Of a stretch of 64,000 nt of DNA, positions 25,618 to 37,725 are shown piece by piece. The translations under genes and the position numbers were made by a program. The stretch's first letter is position 1. Every line of letters begins with the position of its first letter. Source of the DNA: Tigriopus japonicus (lineage: Eukaryota; Arthropoda; Copepoda; Harpacticoida; Harpacticidae); contig CM021320.1 of assembly GCA_010645155.1 (NCBI GenBank), positions 998,569 to 1,062,568 of the forward strand, written 5' to 3'. The notes below the pieces were generated by a model. It was not told the origin of the DNA. It was given only the letters and a program-made list of their open reading frames with translations, and did no database searches.

Positions 25618-28600
25618 GGCCACGTTTGCAACACGTGGACCATGATCCTCTTGTTATTCGTGCCTAAAGCCAGGCATGACGATACTAGGAATGACGACGG
25701 TCCCTTTTTTCAAGGACATCAATCCTAGGAAAAAGAAATAAGTGTCTCTCAATATTCTAGACCAGTCTTCAGTGCTTGAGAAAGGTGACTTTGTGAAGTG
25801 GACCTTCGTGGAGAGCAAGCTTTATCGGAAAAAACTGACCACAATAGGATGGATGGCTCCTCATTATCATTCCGTTTGTCATTTGTCGCAGTGATTTCGA
25901 CATACAAGCACTTCTTAGCTCGCCCTTTAAACGGAAAGCTTATCATTCCAAAGGTGCGTTTTTCCATTTGTGGTCCCCATCCAAATCGGTTCCATGGCAC
26001 AATGAGTGGATAATATAACAATAATCTAGTGCAAACAATGCATATTTGTCAGTATTTTACCAATGACCCTGAGATTTTGGGAGACCAAAATAAATTTTCT
26101 TAAGAATAAGGCATCATGGACTGTGTTCCCTGGGTTTGGGATGGCTTCAAAGCGGGAGATGGGTTTGTCCAACAACTTGATAAGATATCTTTCCGGAGAC
26201 ACAGAGAGCCAAAGAAAGAGGCTTCATAGATGATAAGAAACTTGTCAGGAAGGCAGAGTGTGGAACGAACGTGGACCCACCAACAAACCTGCTGTCGCTA
26301 CCTTTTGTTCCATCTTCGGGAACAAAAACAGGAAATTGGGACTCAGCTGTGTGCAATCTGAGATGGGCATGGATTCTCGTCGAAGGTGCAGAACTCAATG
26401 GCCGTGAAGAATTTAGGTAAATAGCACATCCATATCGTAAAACCAAGTTTGAGGTTCCAGACAAAAACCTTCAAACCACTGGTAGTCGTCAAATTATGCC
26501 AAGGTGAAGGGAGAGCCTTGTTTTCATAACTGTCAATAAATTATTGGATTTCGTCAACAAAAATATAGCCAAACATCTTAGGAATCGGCAGTATGACAAG
26601 GGAACCAAATTGGACCAAAGCATATGCGATCCCAACTTTTCAAAGCCAAGTTCCTCCTCTCCTTCTTTCATAGCGACCCTGAAAGCTCGTTCATTACAAC
26701 AAAGAGGAAAAGTGAAAAGTGGTTCAACAAACGTAAACATGTTCCACTCAAGTCCTCCAGTGATCCACTAAGAACCCGGGGCTTACGGGGGGCCTAAAAG
26801 TGGCACAAGAAATGGCACAGAAAAGTGTCTTGTTTTTTGCCGGGATTACCAAATTTGGGGGAGGAACAAGAAGAAGAGGCAGATATAGCCTCTCGACTTT
26901 TTCTGTCCCTTGTTCCAGGTACCTTTTTGCCTTTCTTGAGAAACAGGGGATCAGGGAAAAGGACTAGTGCTCCAGTATTGGGGATTGAGGGTGGGAAAGT
27001 AAGGCACTCGAAGCTGCAAAGTTGATCATTTCTTGTCGAGCTTGATCTCATTATCAATTTGATTTTGTCCCACTTGGAACACTTCTTTTGTGTAACCGGT
27101 GTCTCCGATGGAATGAAGCACTCTTAAGTGCGCTTACGTTAAATATTTGACAACAAATGGGACAAGTGGAACATCAAGAGCTACGCGACATTTGAAGTTG
27201 TCCTTCGAGAAAAGAAGATATTTATCTTGAAGGTCGTTTGTCATGTTAAATTAAAAGTTTGAGTATCTTATTACCAGAGGATTAAACAATTGAAATAGTT
27301 TGTTCGGCATTGTTCGGCTTTGAGAATTTTGAAAGAACAAACAATTGATTGTGCATATCATCCCTTGATAATATGTCAAAATAGCCGAACTTGATATTTA
27401 ACCTCATCTTGGCCAAGAGAGAGTTTTTTTAACAAGAAAAGAAAACTAATGGAAAACCCTTAAACTGCCCAAATTCTCACGAGCCATCTGACTTTGCCAA
27501 ACAGCTCATTTCTCCTCTTGAAAACTGGATACAGCTCTACGATTACGATTTTGAGAGGCTCACTCGAACCTTTGATTACATTTCCTGTTATCATTTAATT
27601 TGCTATTAAAGTTACATTTCCTGAAGTGGCTGGATTTCAGGCCAAGTAAAGTTTGAAAAACCTAATGTTCAAAGGCTTAAGCAATATGCATGTTTTGAAA
27701 GCACGCGTCGAAACATTTTTACGGAGAATTTTCTCAAAGAAAATCGCTATTTTCAACATCGTGAAAGGTATCCTATGTATCCACGAAATATTTCCGGGAA
27801 CATTGTGCATAAAGGTTAAATGCTCCATTCTACCATAACGAAAGCATGAGTCATTCATATTTGGCGAGGTCTTTCTGGTCTCTCCTTTCCGCTAATGGCT
27901 CATTCTTGGTGAGAACAAGCAATAAAGGACAGAGTTTTCTTTTGGTATAGGGAAATGATAATGTTGTCATTATTACTTTGTTTCTGAGATTTATGGTTGT
28001 TCCAGAGTTCCCCCGATTTGGAACCACCAACAACTCTTACAATGAAAGAGAGAGAACCGCCGATCTTTCTGGTGCCAAAAAAGCAAGATCGAATCCCACT
28101 ACATGAAACCCCCATTTTCTCGTCTTTGCTTCCATGTCCTCTGGGAACCGGAGAAACCAGAAGACGTGTGTACTTCAGCAAGATCCTGTGTTTGGACCGA
28201 GATTCAGCTACGGTATCTACTATTGTGAAGTCAGTACTACTACAGTTCTATACAGACAGAAATGTCACTCCAGCTAGGTCAGTGGAGATTCGTTTTGAGC
28301 TCATTTCAGCAGTCCAGTAGCAAGGGTGCCAGGTGATTTGATTCTTCAGGCATTGCTCTTGTTCGAGCATAGGAGTTGAGAGAGCAATTCCGCCACTGAC
28401 TCCCTGAAATCGCAAATTCCACATTTGACTCTTGTAATTAAATGTACTCAATGTCAAATCTCATTGCACACACAGTGCAAGCTTGTTGAATCACGAACAA
28501 TTTGGGAGTGACATTTCTGTGTATATAGACCTGGAAGTACTACTACTTTATGTACCTTTGAGCATCCCGGAGGAGACTTGGCTTTTTCTTTCACCTTTCT

Positions 28601-29465
28601 CTTTCAGGAGACACTTTTTGTCTGCTCGGGACAAGTTGAAGGTTGATGGTATTCTATAGTCATCACCTAAAGGCACCTTCAATGGAACAGGTTTGCTGGA
28701 AAAAAGAGTTCCGAAACGTTCCATGTCCTTAACGGAGAGCTCTGGAGGGCATACTTTTATTGGCTCATCGAGAGGTCTCACCGAATAAATATTGCCTCAG
28801 GGTGGAGTGTCATTAGGCGTGTCTAATCTACAGAAGTGTTCAAGTACAAGTCGAAGGAATTGGATTGGCTTTTGGCGATCGATTCGGACGTCTTCGGCAT
28901 CCCTGGATTGAAAGGATTCAAGTTTTCATTTCAAGGTTGGGAGTGGGTCATTTTTCATGGAAGGTCGACACACGGGAGCGATTAGATTCAGGTTCCTCTT
29001 GCCTAAAGCGCTTCAGCGAAGAACACAGCGTAAGAAAAAGAAGACCAACCAAGGTTGGCAGACTCAAACCTTATTTACATTCCTCAACGTATTCTGATCG
29101 AGCTGTCTAACGCATACATACAAAGGGAACTCTGGGGAAACAGGATAAAAACTGAACCCCACCGACCAAGATGCCTTCAGCGAGGCCTAAGAAATGCAAC
29201 TCCCTTATAGAGTGAGGAAATATTGAAAACGGCTCGAGATTAAGGATCGTGTGTCACCGTCAGGCTGGTTTTGATCCGGAGTGGATGGCATGGACCATTT
29301 CCTGAAGACAACCAAGATCCCTTTTGAGTCCATTTTCTGAAACTTTCTAATCCCACTTCTGAGCCTTAAAAGCTTCTCTGTTCACCTCCTGTTTGGATCA
29401 CCTTCCTTCCAACCACTGAAATGCAGTTTAAATGGCTTTTCAGAGTCAGCTTTCTTCTAATTTTT
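25618..29465. other. Intergenic, nothing supported
   Basis: Between the unrecognised nuclear protein and the DOMON gene I see only short shadow ORFs and AT-rich stretches, with no domain, RNA or clear repeat. The 3' UTR and terminator of the minus-strand DOMON gene should lie at its right end, but no AATAAA was seen close to that stop. Confidence 0.5.
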
Positions 29466-31335
29466 TCACAAACAATTCTTGAAACATGGAAACTTTCTGA
29501 TGAGCACGCAGCACCGAATTTTGTGAAAGAAAATGGATCCATTTGGACATTGGCCTTCTTCGGGAAGACCTTCCTTGTTGCAATAGTAATAACTGGTGGT
29601 AGAATGGGGTTTCCTTAACTTTTTGCCAATGTTTCCCTTCAGGCAAGCTAGAAAAAGAAAGATTCAAAGTTTTTTCCCGACGGAAAGCGAGATATTGAAT
29701 CACCCAACCTTCGTGATATGGCAAAGTTTCAGAGTTTGTTTCTATTGTTTGTTCCAGCGGTTCAACCGTCTGAACAGTGGGCTTTGCGGCAACCAGGTGG
29801 TTGTTGGGGTCCTCATTGTGATCAGTCAAGTAGTTGACGTCTACATCCACAGTTATAGTATGAGGATCTTCTGTGCTCTCCTCACGTTGTAGACTGGTTG
29901 ATGTCAAAGGGATCTTTTCACCTGATGGAACTTCTGGTGATTTATCTGGGGGATCTTCGTAGGAAAAATTTATCATTTCATTGACAACAGGCTGATTTGT
30001 ATCTGTTTCAATATTCGTTGTGTCTTTTGGTGGTTCTTTTTCCATTTTTTCGAGATACTGGGTCAAGTTGATCTTTTCGGGGAGGAAAGAATAGCTTTTA
30101 TTACTCCCAACCTCGCCTCCGGGAACGAACATGACTATCCCGTCGGGATTAGACAAGTCGATATCGTGCTCGAGGTCCTCATTTTTCATCTTTTTCGTGA
30201 ATTTTCCAATAAGAATACCGTCTTGCACGGTTACCAAAGGATGAATCAAATTGTCTTTGTCATCCTTTGACACAGATCTTTGACTATAAATAAGAGGAAG
30301 ACATAATTGAAAGAGTAGAGATTGATCTTCGAGCATCACTTACGCGTTTACAAATCTATCTTGAATGGACCCTTTCCTGGTGATAGTAATCACATCCGCA
30401 CCAACCTAAAGGCAGTCATTAAGGCAAGCCTCGAAACCAATGCATCTTATTTTTTACCAATTTAGTTGAATGGGACATGCCTAAGGCAGTCCATTTGTTA
30501 TTTTGGCTCTGAACCTCAAACCGGATCTCTCCCGGGTTCGATGTTTTCGACCATTTTATCACGAACCGGCAATCTCCAAGTTTGTGGTGATGACACGTAT
30601 CAGGAAACTTGTAGGAACCAAGAAGGTTCTCCTCTGCCAAAAGTATGCCATTTTATTACTCACCAAGAAGGGATGAAATGAAATGGAGACTTACGATCTT
30701 CACGATTGTTCTGTAGCTTGGATTGTTCATCGGTGAGTTTGGCATTTGTGATCAAATCGGCATCTTTTTTCTCCTCTTCATCAATGATAACCTGATTCCT
30801 ATCGGCTTGATCATCATCATCATTCAAGCCACCACTGTCTAAAACCATCTCTTCAGTGATATTAGCACCTTTCTTTTGCTGTATTCTGTGTGAAGCTCGA
30901 TGCTTGGACTTCTTGCTGTTTAGGATGGTTGTTTCTAAATGAGATTCTTCCATGTTCTCTTCTTGATCAAATGAGTCCGAAGTATCTAAACGATTTGTCG
31001 AGGGCTCTGAAGCATCTTCAATGGTTCCATATTCATTGGTCGGGGACGATATATCATTGTTCATATCCACTAGATCCACTTGTTCCAAGGTACACATTTC
31101 GTAAAGACAAACTTGGGGAGCTTGACAATCGTCGTTGTCCTCGCAAGATCCTGAAATAAAACTGCTCTGAAAACCAATCAAAAGAGTTGATTGATGTTTT
31201 ACCTTCTTCGTAGTTGTAATTTTGGTCTGAAGAAGTGAGTGGTTCGTGTTTAAGTCGCTTGGTTTTGATTGAACCCCCATTGGAAAAACCGACATTGATT
31301 GAGCCAAGTACCAGAAATACTTTGAGACAGAACAT
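29466..31335 (-). CDS. Secreted DOMON-domain protein, six exons
   Basis: The model is 31335-31203, 31150-30695, 30633-30458, 30405-30344, 30283-29709 and 29647-29466. The introns are 52, 61, 52, 60 and 61 nt, all GT-AG, and phases match at every junction, giving 527 aa. Residues 1-19 form a signal peptide (MFCLKVFLVLGSINVGFSNG). A small Cys motif follows at 45-64 (C-x5-C-x5-C-x4-C). The middle is acidic and disordered. Residues about 200-285 match the DOMON beta-sandwich pattern: KLGDCRFVIKWS, then NKWTALGMS, then GADVITI and QDRFV. DOMON domains bind heme or sugars in redox proteins; no catalytic partner domain is visible here. Exon 6 is read in a frame different from the plain ORF and ends in a seven-Cys tail. 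The last donor (GTTGGG) is weak, so that junction is the least certain. It is head-to-head with the CAP gene, about 210 bp between ATGs. Confidence 0.72.
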
Positions 31336-31546
31336 CTGCTCTCTGGTGACAAAGTGTCATATTTCATTGAGTGAACACAACTATATGTCAAGATTTATTA
31401 GGCTCATATCTCAGGTTGTCTGACTTTATCACGAACATTTCATATCCTTGTGAAGGGCCAAACATCCAAAATATGTCAATTGCTCAATATTAACATTCCC
31501 AAAGATGGCCAAAACACGTGTTCACCCTACTTTATGAAGCTTTCTA
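31336..31546. promoter_or_regulatory. Putative bidirectional promoter between DOMON and CAP genes
   Basis: Only 211 bp separate the two divergent start codons, so both promoters and 5' UTRs must lie here unless noncoding upstream exons exist. No convincing TATA box was assigned. The inference rests on spacing alone. Confidence 0.45.
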
Positions 31547-33356
31547 ATGTCTAATTTGCGTTACATTGTAATTTATTTGGGGTTTGCAAATTGCGTCACA
31601 ACTTTGCGTAAGTATCAATTAAGATCAAAGTTTGAATCGAAAACTATTTATTCCAGTGAAAGCTCTTTTTAGAACTGCCGAAATGCGATGGGCAACCGGA
31701 AAAACGAGGAATCACAGCGGAGGAAAAGGAAATGATTTTACGGACTCACAATCAATACCGCGAAGACGTTCGTGATGGAAAAATTTCAGGGTTGCCGAGA
31801 GCGGAAGCAATGCCAATGTTGTCTTGGGATGAGAAGCTAGCTGAGGAAGCCCAAAGGTAAACAAAAAAATGATAAATCTAAGGCGAGATTTGAATTTAAT
31901 TTTATCCCGTATTATTTCTAGATGGGCGGATCATTGTCCCAAAATTGCTGATGGGGTACGGTTAATATTAACAAGTGTTTTCGTGAATTGGGGTCAAAGA
32001 ATCCTTTATTCACTTCCAGCATCCTCCTGAATCTTGGAAGAGCTTTCAATATGGTCAAAATATAGCTTGGGGTCAGGCAAACTATGCTGAAGCCATGAAG
32101 ATGTGGTTTGACGAATACAAAGTATGTAGGTCAGGCGTTTTCTTGGAAGTTTTATTTCAGTTGATCAGCTTTTTTTGGTGCCAGGAATACGTTGAAAACG
32201 GAATAGATCCCCTCGTTTTTCGAGGTGAGAGCGATCAAGCACGAAATCGTCTCCAATTGGGACAAAACGGTCATTTTGCCCAAATGGTGACAGCTCTCAC
32301 TACTAAAATTGGGTGTGGCAAGGTCGAAGGATCCAATCTTGAAAGTCTTAGAATTTATATTTGCAACTACTATCCAAGGGGAAACTGGATGATCCAAATG
32401 GGAGGCCAAACTCAAGCTGTTCCAGCCTACAAAGCATTGGATATGGTTCCTCTGCCCAAACCTAATGGTATGATGAACAAAGTAGGCTTTAACTTTGCTC
32501 CATAACTCTAATACTTATATTTTTCAGAGACACCTAGATTTCGAACCATGTCTGGATCTTCAAAAAGAGCAAAACAAGTGATCCAACCCCAAATTCTCCC
32601 TCAATTCCAATTTAATCAAGAAGATGAGGAAGATTCTGAGAACGTCAAAAAAGCAAGCAAAAATGACGAGGGTCGAGTTGATTGGCTGTTCTCCTTTGAG
32701 AGTTTAGAAGATGAAGATCCTCAAGATTCTTTGGAACTTGGACCGGATTACTTCAACATGAAAATAAATGCGCCAACCCAGAATGAAATGGAAACGGAAG
32801 CCTCAAAGAGTCCTGAATATAACTCGGAGTCTCGGCTCATTCCAGGTAAAGCAAACCTCCTCAAATAACCGACTTTGACACGAATCCAATCTTGATTTTT
32901 TTTCCAGTGAACGAGTTCGTCGAGCCTGTGGGCAAATCCTTCTTTCAGAGTCTCACCAACGAGCTCAGACAATACCAACAGATGATTTTACAGAAACTTA
33001 AGATCCACTTGAATGCCCAGAAACGCTCGAAAAGCCCGAGATTACGGATTAAGATCCTGAGGCTTAGGCAAAAACTTCACGGACTTAGACGTTTGCTTCG
33101 AAAAACTGTCCAACTCGCCAACGACAATGATGAGCCTCAACGAAGTCAGAGTCTCGACCAAACTTGGGGGTTGGGCGCGGTGGGTGATTCGGATTTGGAG
33201 GCGATATCATTGGTAGCACCACCCAAGATTGACGAACACTTGGCCAATACACCAAATCAGCCATCACCACAATTCCGATCAGTGGGTTCGAAACGAGCTC
33301 AAACGAGATATAACACGGACCTCAAGCCTTTCCAAAGCATCACTTTATACGACTGA
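31547..33356 (+). CDS. Secreted CAP/SCP-domain protein (venom-allergen-5/CRISP superfamily) with basic C-terminal tail
   Basis: Seven exons: 31547-31607, 31673-31856, 31922-31955, 32020-32121, 32185-32467, 32528-32845 and 32908-33356. The introns are 60-65 nt, all GT-AG, and phases agree, giving 476 aa. A hydrophobic signal peptide spans residues 1-17 (YIVIYLGFA core). The CAP domain runs from about 38 to 200: THNQYR at 45-50, YGQNIAWG near 105 in exon 4, CAP1-like GHFAQMVTALTTKIGCG at 156-172, and CAP2-like ICNYYPRGNW at 186-195. The usual YTQMVW Trp is replaced (QMVTAL). Residues about 220-330 are acidic and low-complexity; about 345-398 is strongly basic and Leu/Arg-rich, then a Ser/Pro-rich end. 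CAP proteins are extracellular and often bind sterols or lipids. At 31656 the acceptor-like CAG would put a stop in frame, so the acceptor used is 31671-31672. A poly(A) signal lies at 33565. Confidence 0.85.
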
Positions 33357-33564
33357 TTGCGAACGAGCGTTGAACTTTCTGAACCTTCCGTGACTCGTGA
33401 TCCCAATTTAGACCACCCTCGTTGACATTTCAATTCTGACTTGGGACTCGCGTGATTCGCATCCATCAAAGTTTTGCCTCAAAAATTGGGTTGCTTTGGC
33501 CAGAACCATTGACATGAGAAGCTTGTTCAAATGTCATGTCCAGAGGTTGAAGTCTGACAAGAGT

Positions 33565-33570
33565 AATAAA
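33565..33570 (+). promoter_or_regulatory. Poly(A) signal AATAAA
   Basis: AATAAA about 210 nt downstream of the CAP gene stop codon, a reasonable end for its transcript. Confidence 0.55.
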
Positions 33571-34749
33571 GACTTGCAAAGCTTTTGATTTCAGTCACCG
33601 AACGCTTTGGTTGGCTTCATAGGTGATGTCTGGCGGGCTAATGCATATTGGAATGTTAATCCAAAGATTTGTTGATTTAAAGATCTGATCTAAATGGAAA
33701 AGGTTCTGATCTCTAACCTCCTGCAGTGGCGATGAAGAAAAGCCACAGGTTTATTGATCTGGTTGGAAGATGGAGGAGCCTCATAGCTTGATGCTCACCA
33801 GATCTGAGCACCCTCTTTCATGACAGAAATTTCTTCCTGAACCGTTTTTCTAAACGCCATGGTCCTTCATTGTATGATCAAGTATGGCTTCCCATCTCGT
33901 TCGTTGCTTTGCCAGCAAATTTAAGGGCAATAAAACATCCCAAATAGAAGGAATGAGCTCCAATGACTCGTTCTCAACAATGATCACTAAATGCGATGAC
34001 ATGGCCTATCACTCTAGGATCCCCACTGATGAAATTGCTCGCACAGATCAAATTGAATGGGCTCGATCTGTAGATAGAGTTTGTTAGTCAGAGGAACACA
34101 AGTAGGAGATAATTCCAACCCTCGTGGATGTTCTATTTACCAAAGCATCCCTTGTACACTCGTTATCTCGTTCTTTTTAACTCGAGCATTGACCCCGGGT
34201 AAGTGTGGGCTCATTAGCCATTCAAATGTGAAGAAAGGCTGTAAACAAGTTTAAATGGCAAAAACATCGGGTTAAGTGAGGCGCACTTAAAGCAGGTCTA
34301 GTTTATAATATTTTTGAGACTAACACTAACAACGTCTGTTTTGACAAATTTAGCAATATTTAGACTTTTGGTTGCCATTATTTCCAATGGTGCGTTTGAT
34401 ATTTGTTGCGTCTACCTGAACAACTAAATTAAAGGAGAAAAAAAATGTTGTTTCCAACATCACTTTTATCGTTCTTATGATCTGAAACTCAAAACAAAGA
34501 AACAATTCACCTTTGAATGACAAACATCCTGAACCTAAGCAATTGCTTTAGGTTCAAGGTTTAACACTACCTCGGATTGAAGGAATTTAATTTCTTCATA
34601 TTCGTAAAATTCGATTTTTCAAAAAGTAAATTATCGTACGGTAAACCAAACGCAACTTCTTTTTACACATCAGGCACAGAACACTAGGCAATCAGTTTAG
34701 TTCAGGCAACAGCCGTGTTGAGCCATATGATAGCGCCTCTGTTAAAGAC
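33571..34749. other. Intergenic, nothing supported
   Basis: AT-rich sequence between the CAP gene and the glucuronyltransferase gene. The one 67-codon ORF in it (33884-34087) has no recognisable features. It presumably carries the promoter of the downstream gene. Confidence 0.5.
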
Positions 34750-36245
34750 ATGATTTTCAATTCCTCAAAAGAAATCTGTTACCGTTCAGTATTGAAAATG
34801 CCTTGGTTCGAGTGGGTTGCTGGCGGTGTTGCTCTTTGCTTAAGTTTTTCGACAATATGGTACCAGAGAGACAAAACTCAAGACGCCTTGATCAAAGTAC
34901 GGACATCAAAAGACTTGTGGGATGGCAGTACGTTTTTCTATGATCAAAATCGCAGATATAAGACTAAAATGTTTGCTGTGTCAACCCCGTTTCAGGAACC
35001 ACGTTCTCAAGTGTGCCTGGCATCTCAACTATCCGTTAACCGAATGGAGGAACTTCTCACAATGATCCAAGCTTGGGATGGACCAGCTAGTTTTTCAATA
35101 TTTGGTCCGGATATTGATTACCACATTGCCGTGTTGTTTCTTGAATATCTTGTTCAGTGTCACCGATCAGTTTTACATGGAAAGAGCTTTCACCTCGTGT
35201 TTCCAGTGGATCGCCCGATGAAGTCGATTCCAGATTTACCTACAAATCCAACTGAATGCTCCTTGACTCCTAGGAATGTGTCGGACAAGTTGCTTTCCTT
35301 GAGGTCGCCAGAGATGCGGAAATGGAGACAAAACTACTCTTACCCGTTTAACTTTATGCGAAATACGGCAAAGCAGGGTTGCCATTCTGAGTTCATTTTT
35401 ATGTTGGACATTGACATGGTGCCTAAGAAAAACCTTCACACAGAAATGACCAAATTCCTCCAAACACCATTTCCTCAGACTTGTTTGCAATGCGCCTTTG
35501 TCGTGCCTCTATTTGAAGCTAGTAGAGAGTTAAAAATTCAAGATTATCCGGATTCCAAAGAACAAGTGCAAGATTACTTCAACAACGGATATCTACGGCC
35601 ATTCTATTTTAAAGTTTATCCGACGGCTCAACGTGGAACACAGTATCTCAAGTGGCTTTGCATGAGCAATTCGGATTCCATTGCCTATAAGTTGGATACC
35701 TACGAATTTATGTATGAGCCGGTGTTTGTGGTAAGAAGCCAATACCCAGATTACCCCGAGATGTTTTACGGCTATGATTTGGATCGAAACAGTCAGGTGG
35801 GTGTATTCTGACAAATCTGGTTCTTGTTCCATATGAAGGGGACTCGCGCAGCAAAAAAAAAAATAGTTTTTGACTAATCTAACACTTGTTTTTGCCAAGG
35901 ACAGTTACATAAATTACGATTCTGAAGCTGTGGTTTTGACCCCTTGGAGTTTTAGGGCTCCTCAAGTTAACCCTCATAAATGTCGCATCCTTTCAGATGT
36001 ACGAAATGGTCATGGCGAAATTCAAGTTTTACGTCCTAAACCACGCATTCGCCATCCACCCGGGATTCAAGTTGGCCTACTCGTTTCCAAAGTTTCGTCT
36101 TGAACAGCGACACTTGAACACCCTCCGCTTTGACAATTTCGCGCGAATTTTGAGTGCGCGGTACGACCAGGATCCTTGTGGATTAGCAGAGGCCATTCAA
36201 AATGTCACATCACCATCAAAAGTGAAATGTTTGATCGATATCTGA
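34750..36245 (+). CDS. B4GAT1: Beta-1,4-glucuronyltransferase 1-like (GT49 family) Golgi enzyme
   Basis: Exon 1 is 34750-35796 and exon 2 is 35997-36245, joined by a 200-nt phase-0 GT-AG intron, giving 431 aa (vertebrate B4GAT1 is about 415). A short cytoplasmic tail is followed by one hydrophobic anchor near residues 18-37 (WVAGGVALCLSFSTIW), the type II topology of Golgi transferases; the start could instead be Met17 at 34798. The GT49 domain fills the rest. FMLDIDMVP carries the DxD metal-binding motif at 220-222, and YGYDLDRNSQ joins MYEMVMAKFKFYVLN across the splice, followed by HAFAIHPGFK, the conserved C-terminal block of the family. In animals B4GAT1 adds glucuronic acid to the xylose primer on O-mannosyl glycans of dystroglycan, the acceptor for LARGE. 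GT49 has several paralogues in invertebrates, so exact orthology is not certain. Confidence 0.85.
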
Positions 36246-36439
36246 TTAAAAGGATAAGATAACCTCTTGAACTGAGATATCCTTGGAATATTTGCATTCT
36301 CCTGTTCTCGCCTGACCAAATGGGTTGCCAGGAATCTCATCTTTCCATCAGAGATCTCTTTTTTCGTCAGAATTTAGGGTTAGCTCAAGCCCATTCATAA
36401 ACTGTGATACCGATCTCTGTCTCTTTCGATCCTCGTGAG

Positions 36440-37192
36440 TCAGTTGAAAGGGCAATAACTCCTTTTACTCCGTTCAGACTCAACAAATGCCTCCAAATCG
36501 GATTTAAAATCCACTTTGTTCAGAAATGACAAATTCTGACGGACATTCCCGTCGTCGGAGGTTGTTTCAGACCTCATTTCTAAACGTCGTTGGCGATCCA
36601 AACTCAGGGCGACCAAAATGTCATCACATCTTTTCACACATCCACAATTTGTGTGCCTCGTCCCCTCTTGAACGAGAGTACTAGTATGTATGTATATGTG
36701 TGGAGGAAGCACGTAGACAAGGAGCTCTCTTTCCCCGATCATCAGTGCTCAGATCTATTCTCTCAGTCGTTCGTTCGGTCTCTCTTGGCAGAAGAAAGAT
36801 GCTTGCTTGTCCAACAAAAATCCACCACCAAAGCTCAAACAGACACAAAATAATCCCTTCAGTCTGATGTGAGCGCTGAAGCTGTTCAGACTCCCTCCGC
36901 CGATTCTCCATCACTCAGGCTCAAAGGGGAGTCGAAGGAGCTCGATCGAGAATTCGGCGGAGGGACATCCAACCAACCGGCTTTTTCCCAGGGCAGCACC
37001 CAGCTGTGCCGACCAAAGTCGTCGTGAATTGAAAAAAAGAGCCTCGTCGTACTCTTCGATCGGGGACTCTTCTTGATCATGATCATGGTGAGCCACCAGG
37101 TCCGGGAAGAAGTCGGAGAACAACAAGCAGGAGACCGAGACGAGGAGTGAAATTCCCCATTTCAGCCCACAGAACCTGCTGCCAAGTGTCAA
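36440..37192 (-). other. Possible minus-strand exons of an unidentified secreted or membrane protein
   Basis: Two minus-strand open stretches look more protein-like than their surroundings. 36911-37192 reads through a hydrophobic run (GISLLVSVSCLLFSDFF) followed by a His/Asp/Glu-rich stretch (HHDHDQEESPIEEYDE), and 36440-36742 reads a charged segment near DDILVALSLDRQRRLEMRS. The first has no ATG in frame and would need an upstream exon or start. I could not join them with confident splice sites. They may be UTR sequence or chance. No domain was recognised. Confidence 0.2.
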
Positions 37193-37725
37193 TCTTGGAA
37201 ATTGCCGGTTTGGTAATCATCACTGTCGCCGTGTCAAGGTGGGACCCCGCCATCCATCGTCTTCTTCTGCCATCAACAGAATTGGCCGACCAACGTTCTC
37301 AATGATCGGCAGGCAGATTGATAAAAACAACTGCATCCAGCAGTGAAATCTGGCCTTCGCCAAGCATCAACCATCTTTGAGCACATGAAATTTCCTACAT
37401 AATCCAATATATCCTTCTAACCACGCCTTGGTCCCTTGAGGCTTGCACTACAATTGTCCTACTCACGAGTTGACGGACGCAGTACACTGTCTACCGTCGA
37501 CAAAAATAGGATTTCTTTTTGGGTCCGGTGTGCCGACGGATGGTCATCATTGATTGGCCGAAGTTAATATTCAGTGGCTCTCCATCTAGCAACAAGGACT
37601 TTATGGCAGGATCAGACCAAGCTCGCCCCATCAAGTGAGATTAAATACAACCTCAATATTGGAGGTGGCGTCATTCCTCGTTGGACTTGTGTCACAGCCG
37701 AACCGAACCTCAAGGAACTCGCAAA

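Noticed and set aside
29446..29708. Unspliced read-through C terminus of the DOMON protein
   Set aside because: The read-through frame gives a featureless basic peptide, while the spliced frame gives a Cys-rich end with matching phase; kept only as a possible isoform.
35870..35996. Extra coding exon between the two B4GAT1 exons
   Set aside because: Joining exon 1 directly to 35997 continues the conserved GT49 block (NSQ to MYEMVMAKF); sequence between contains stops and is intronic.
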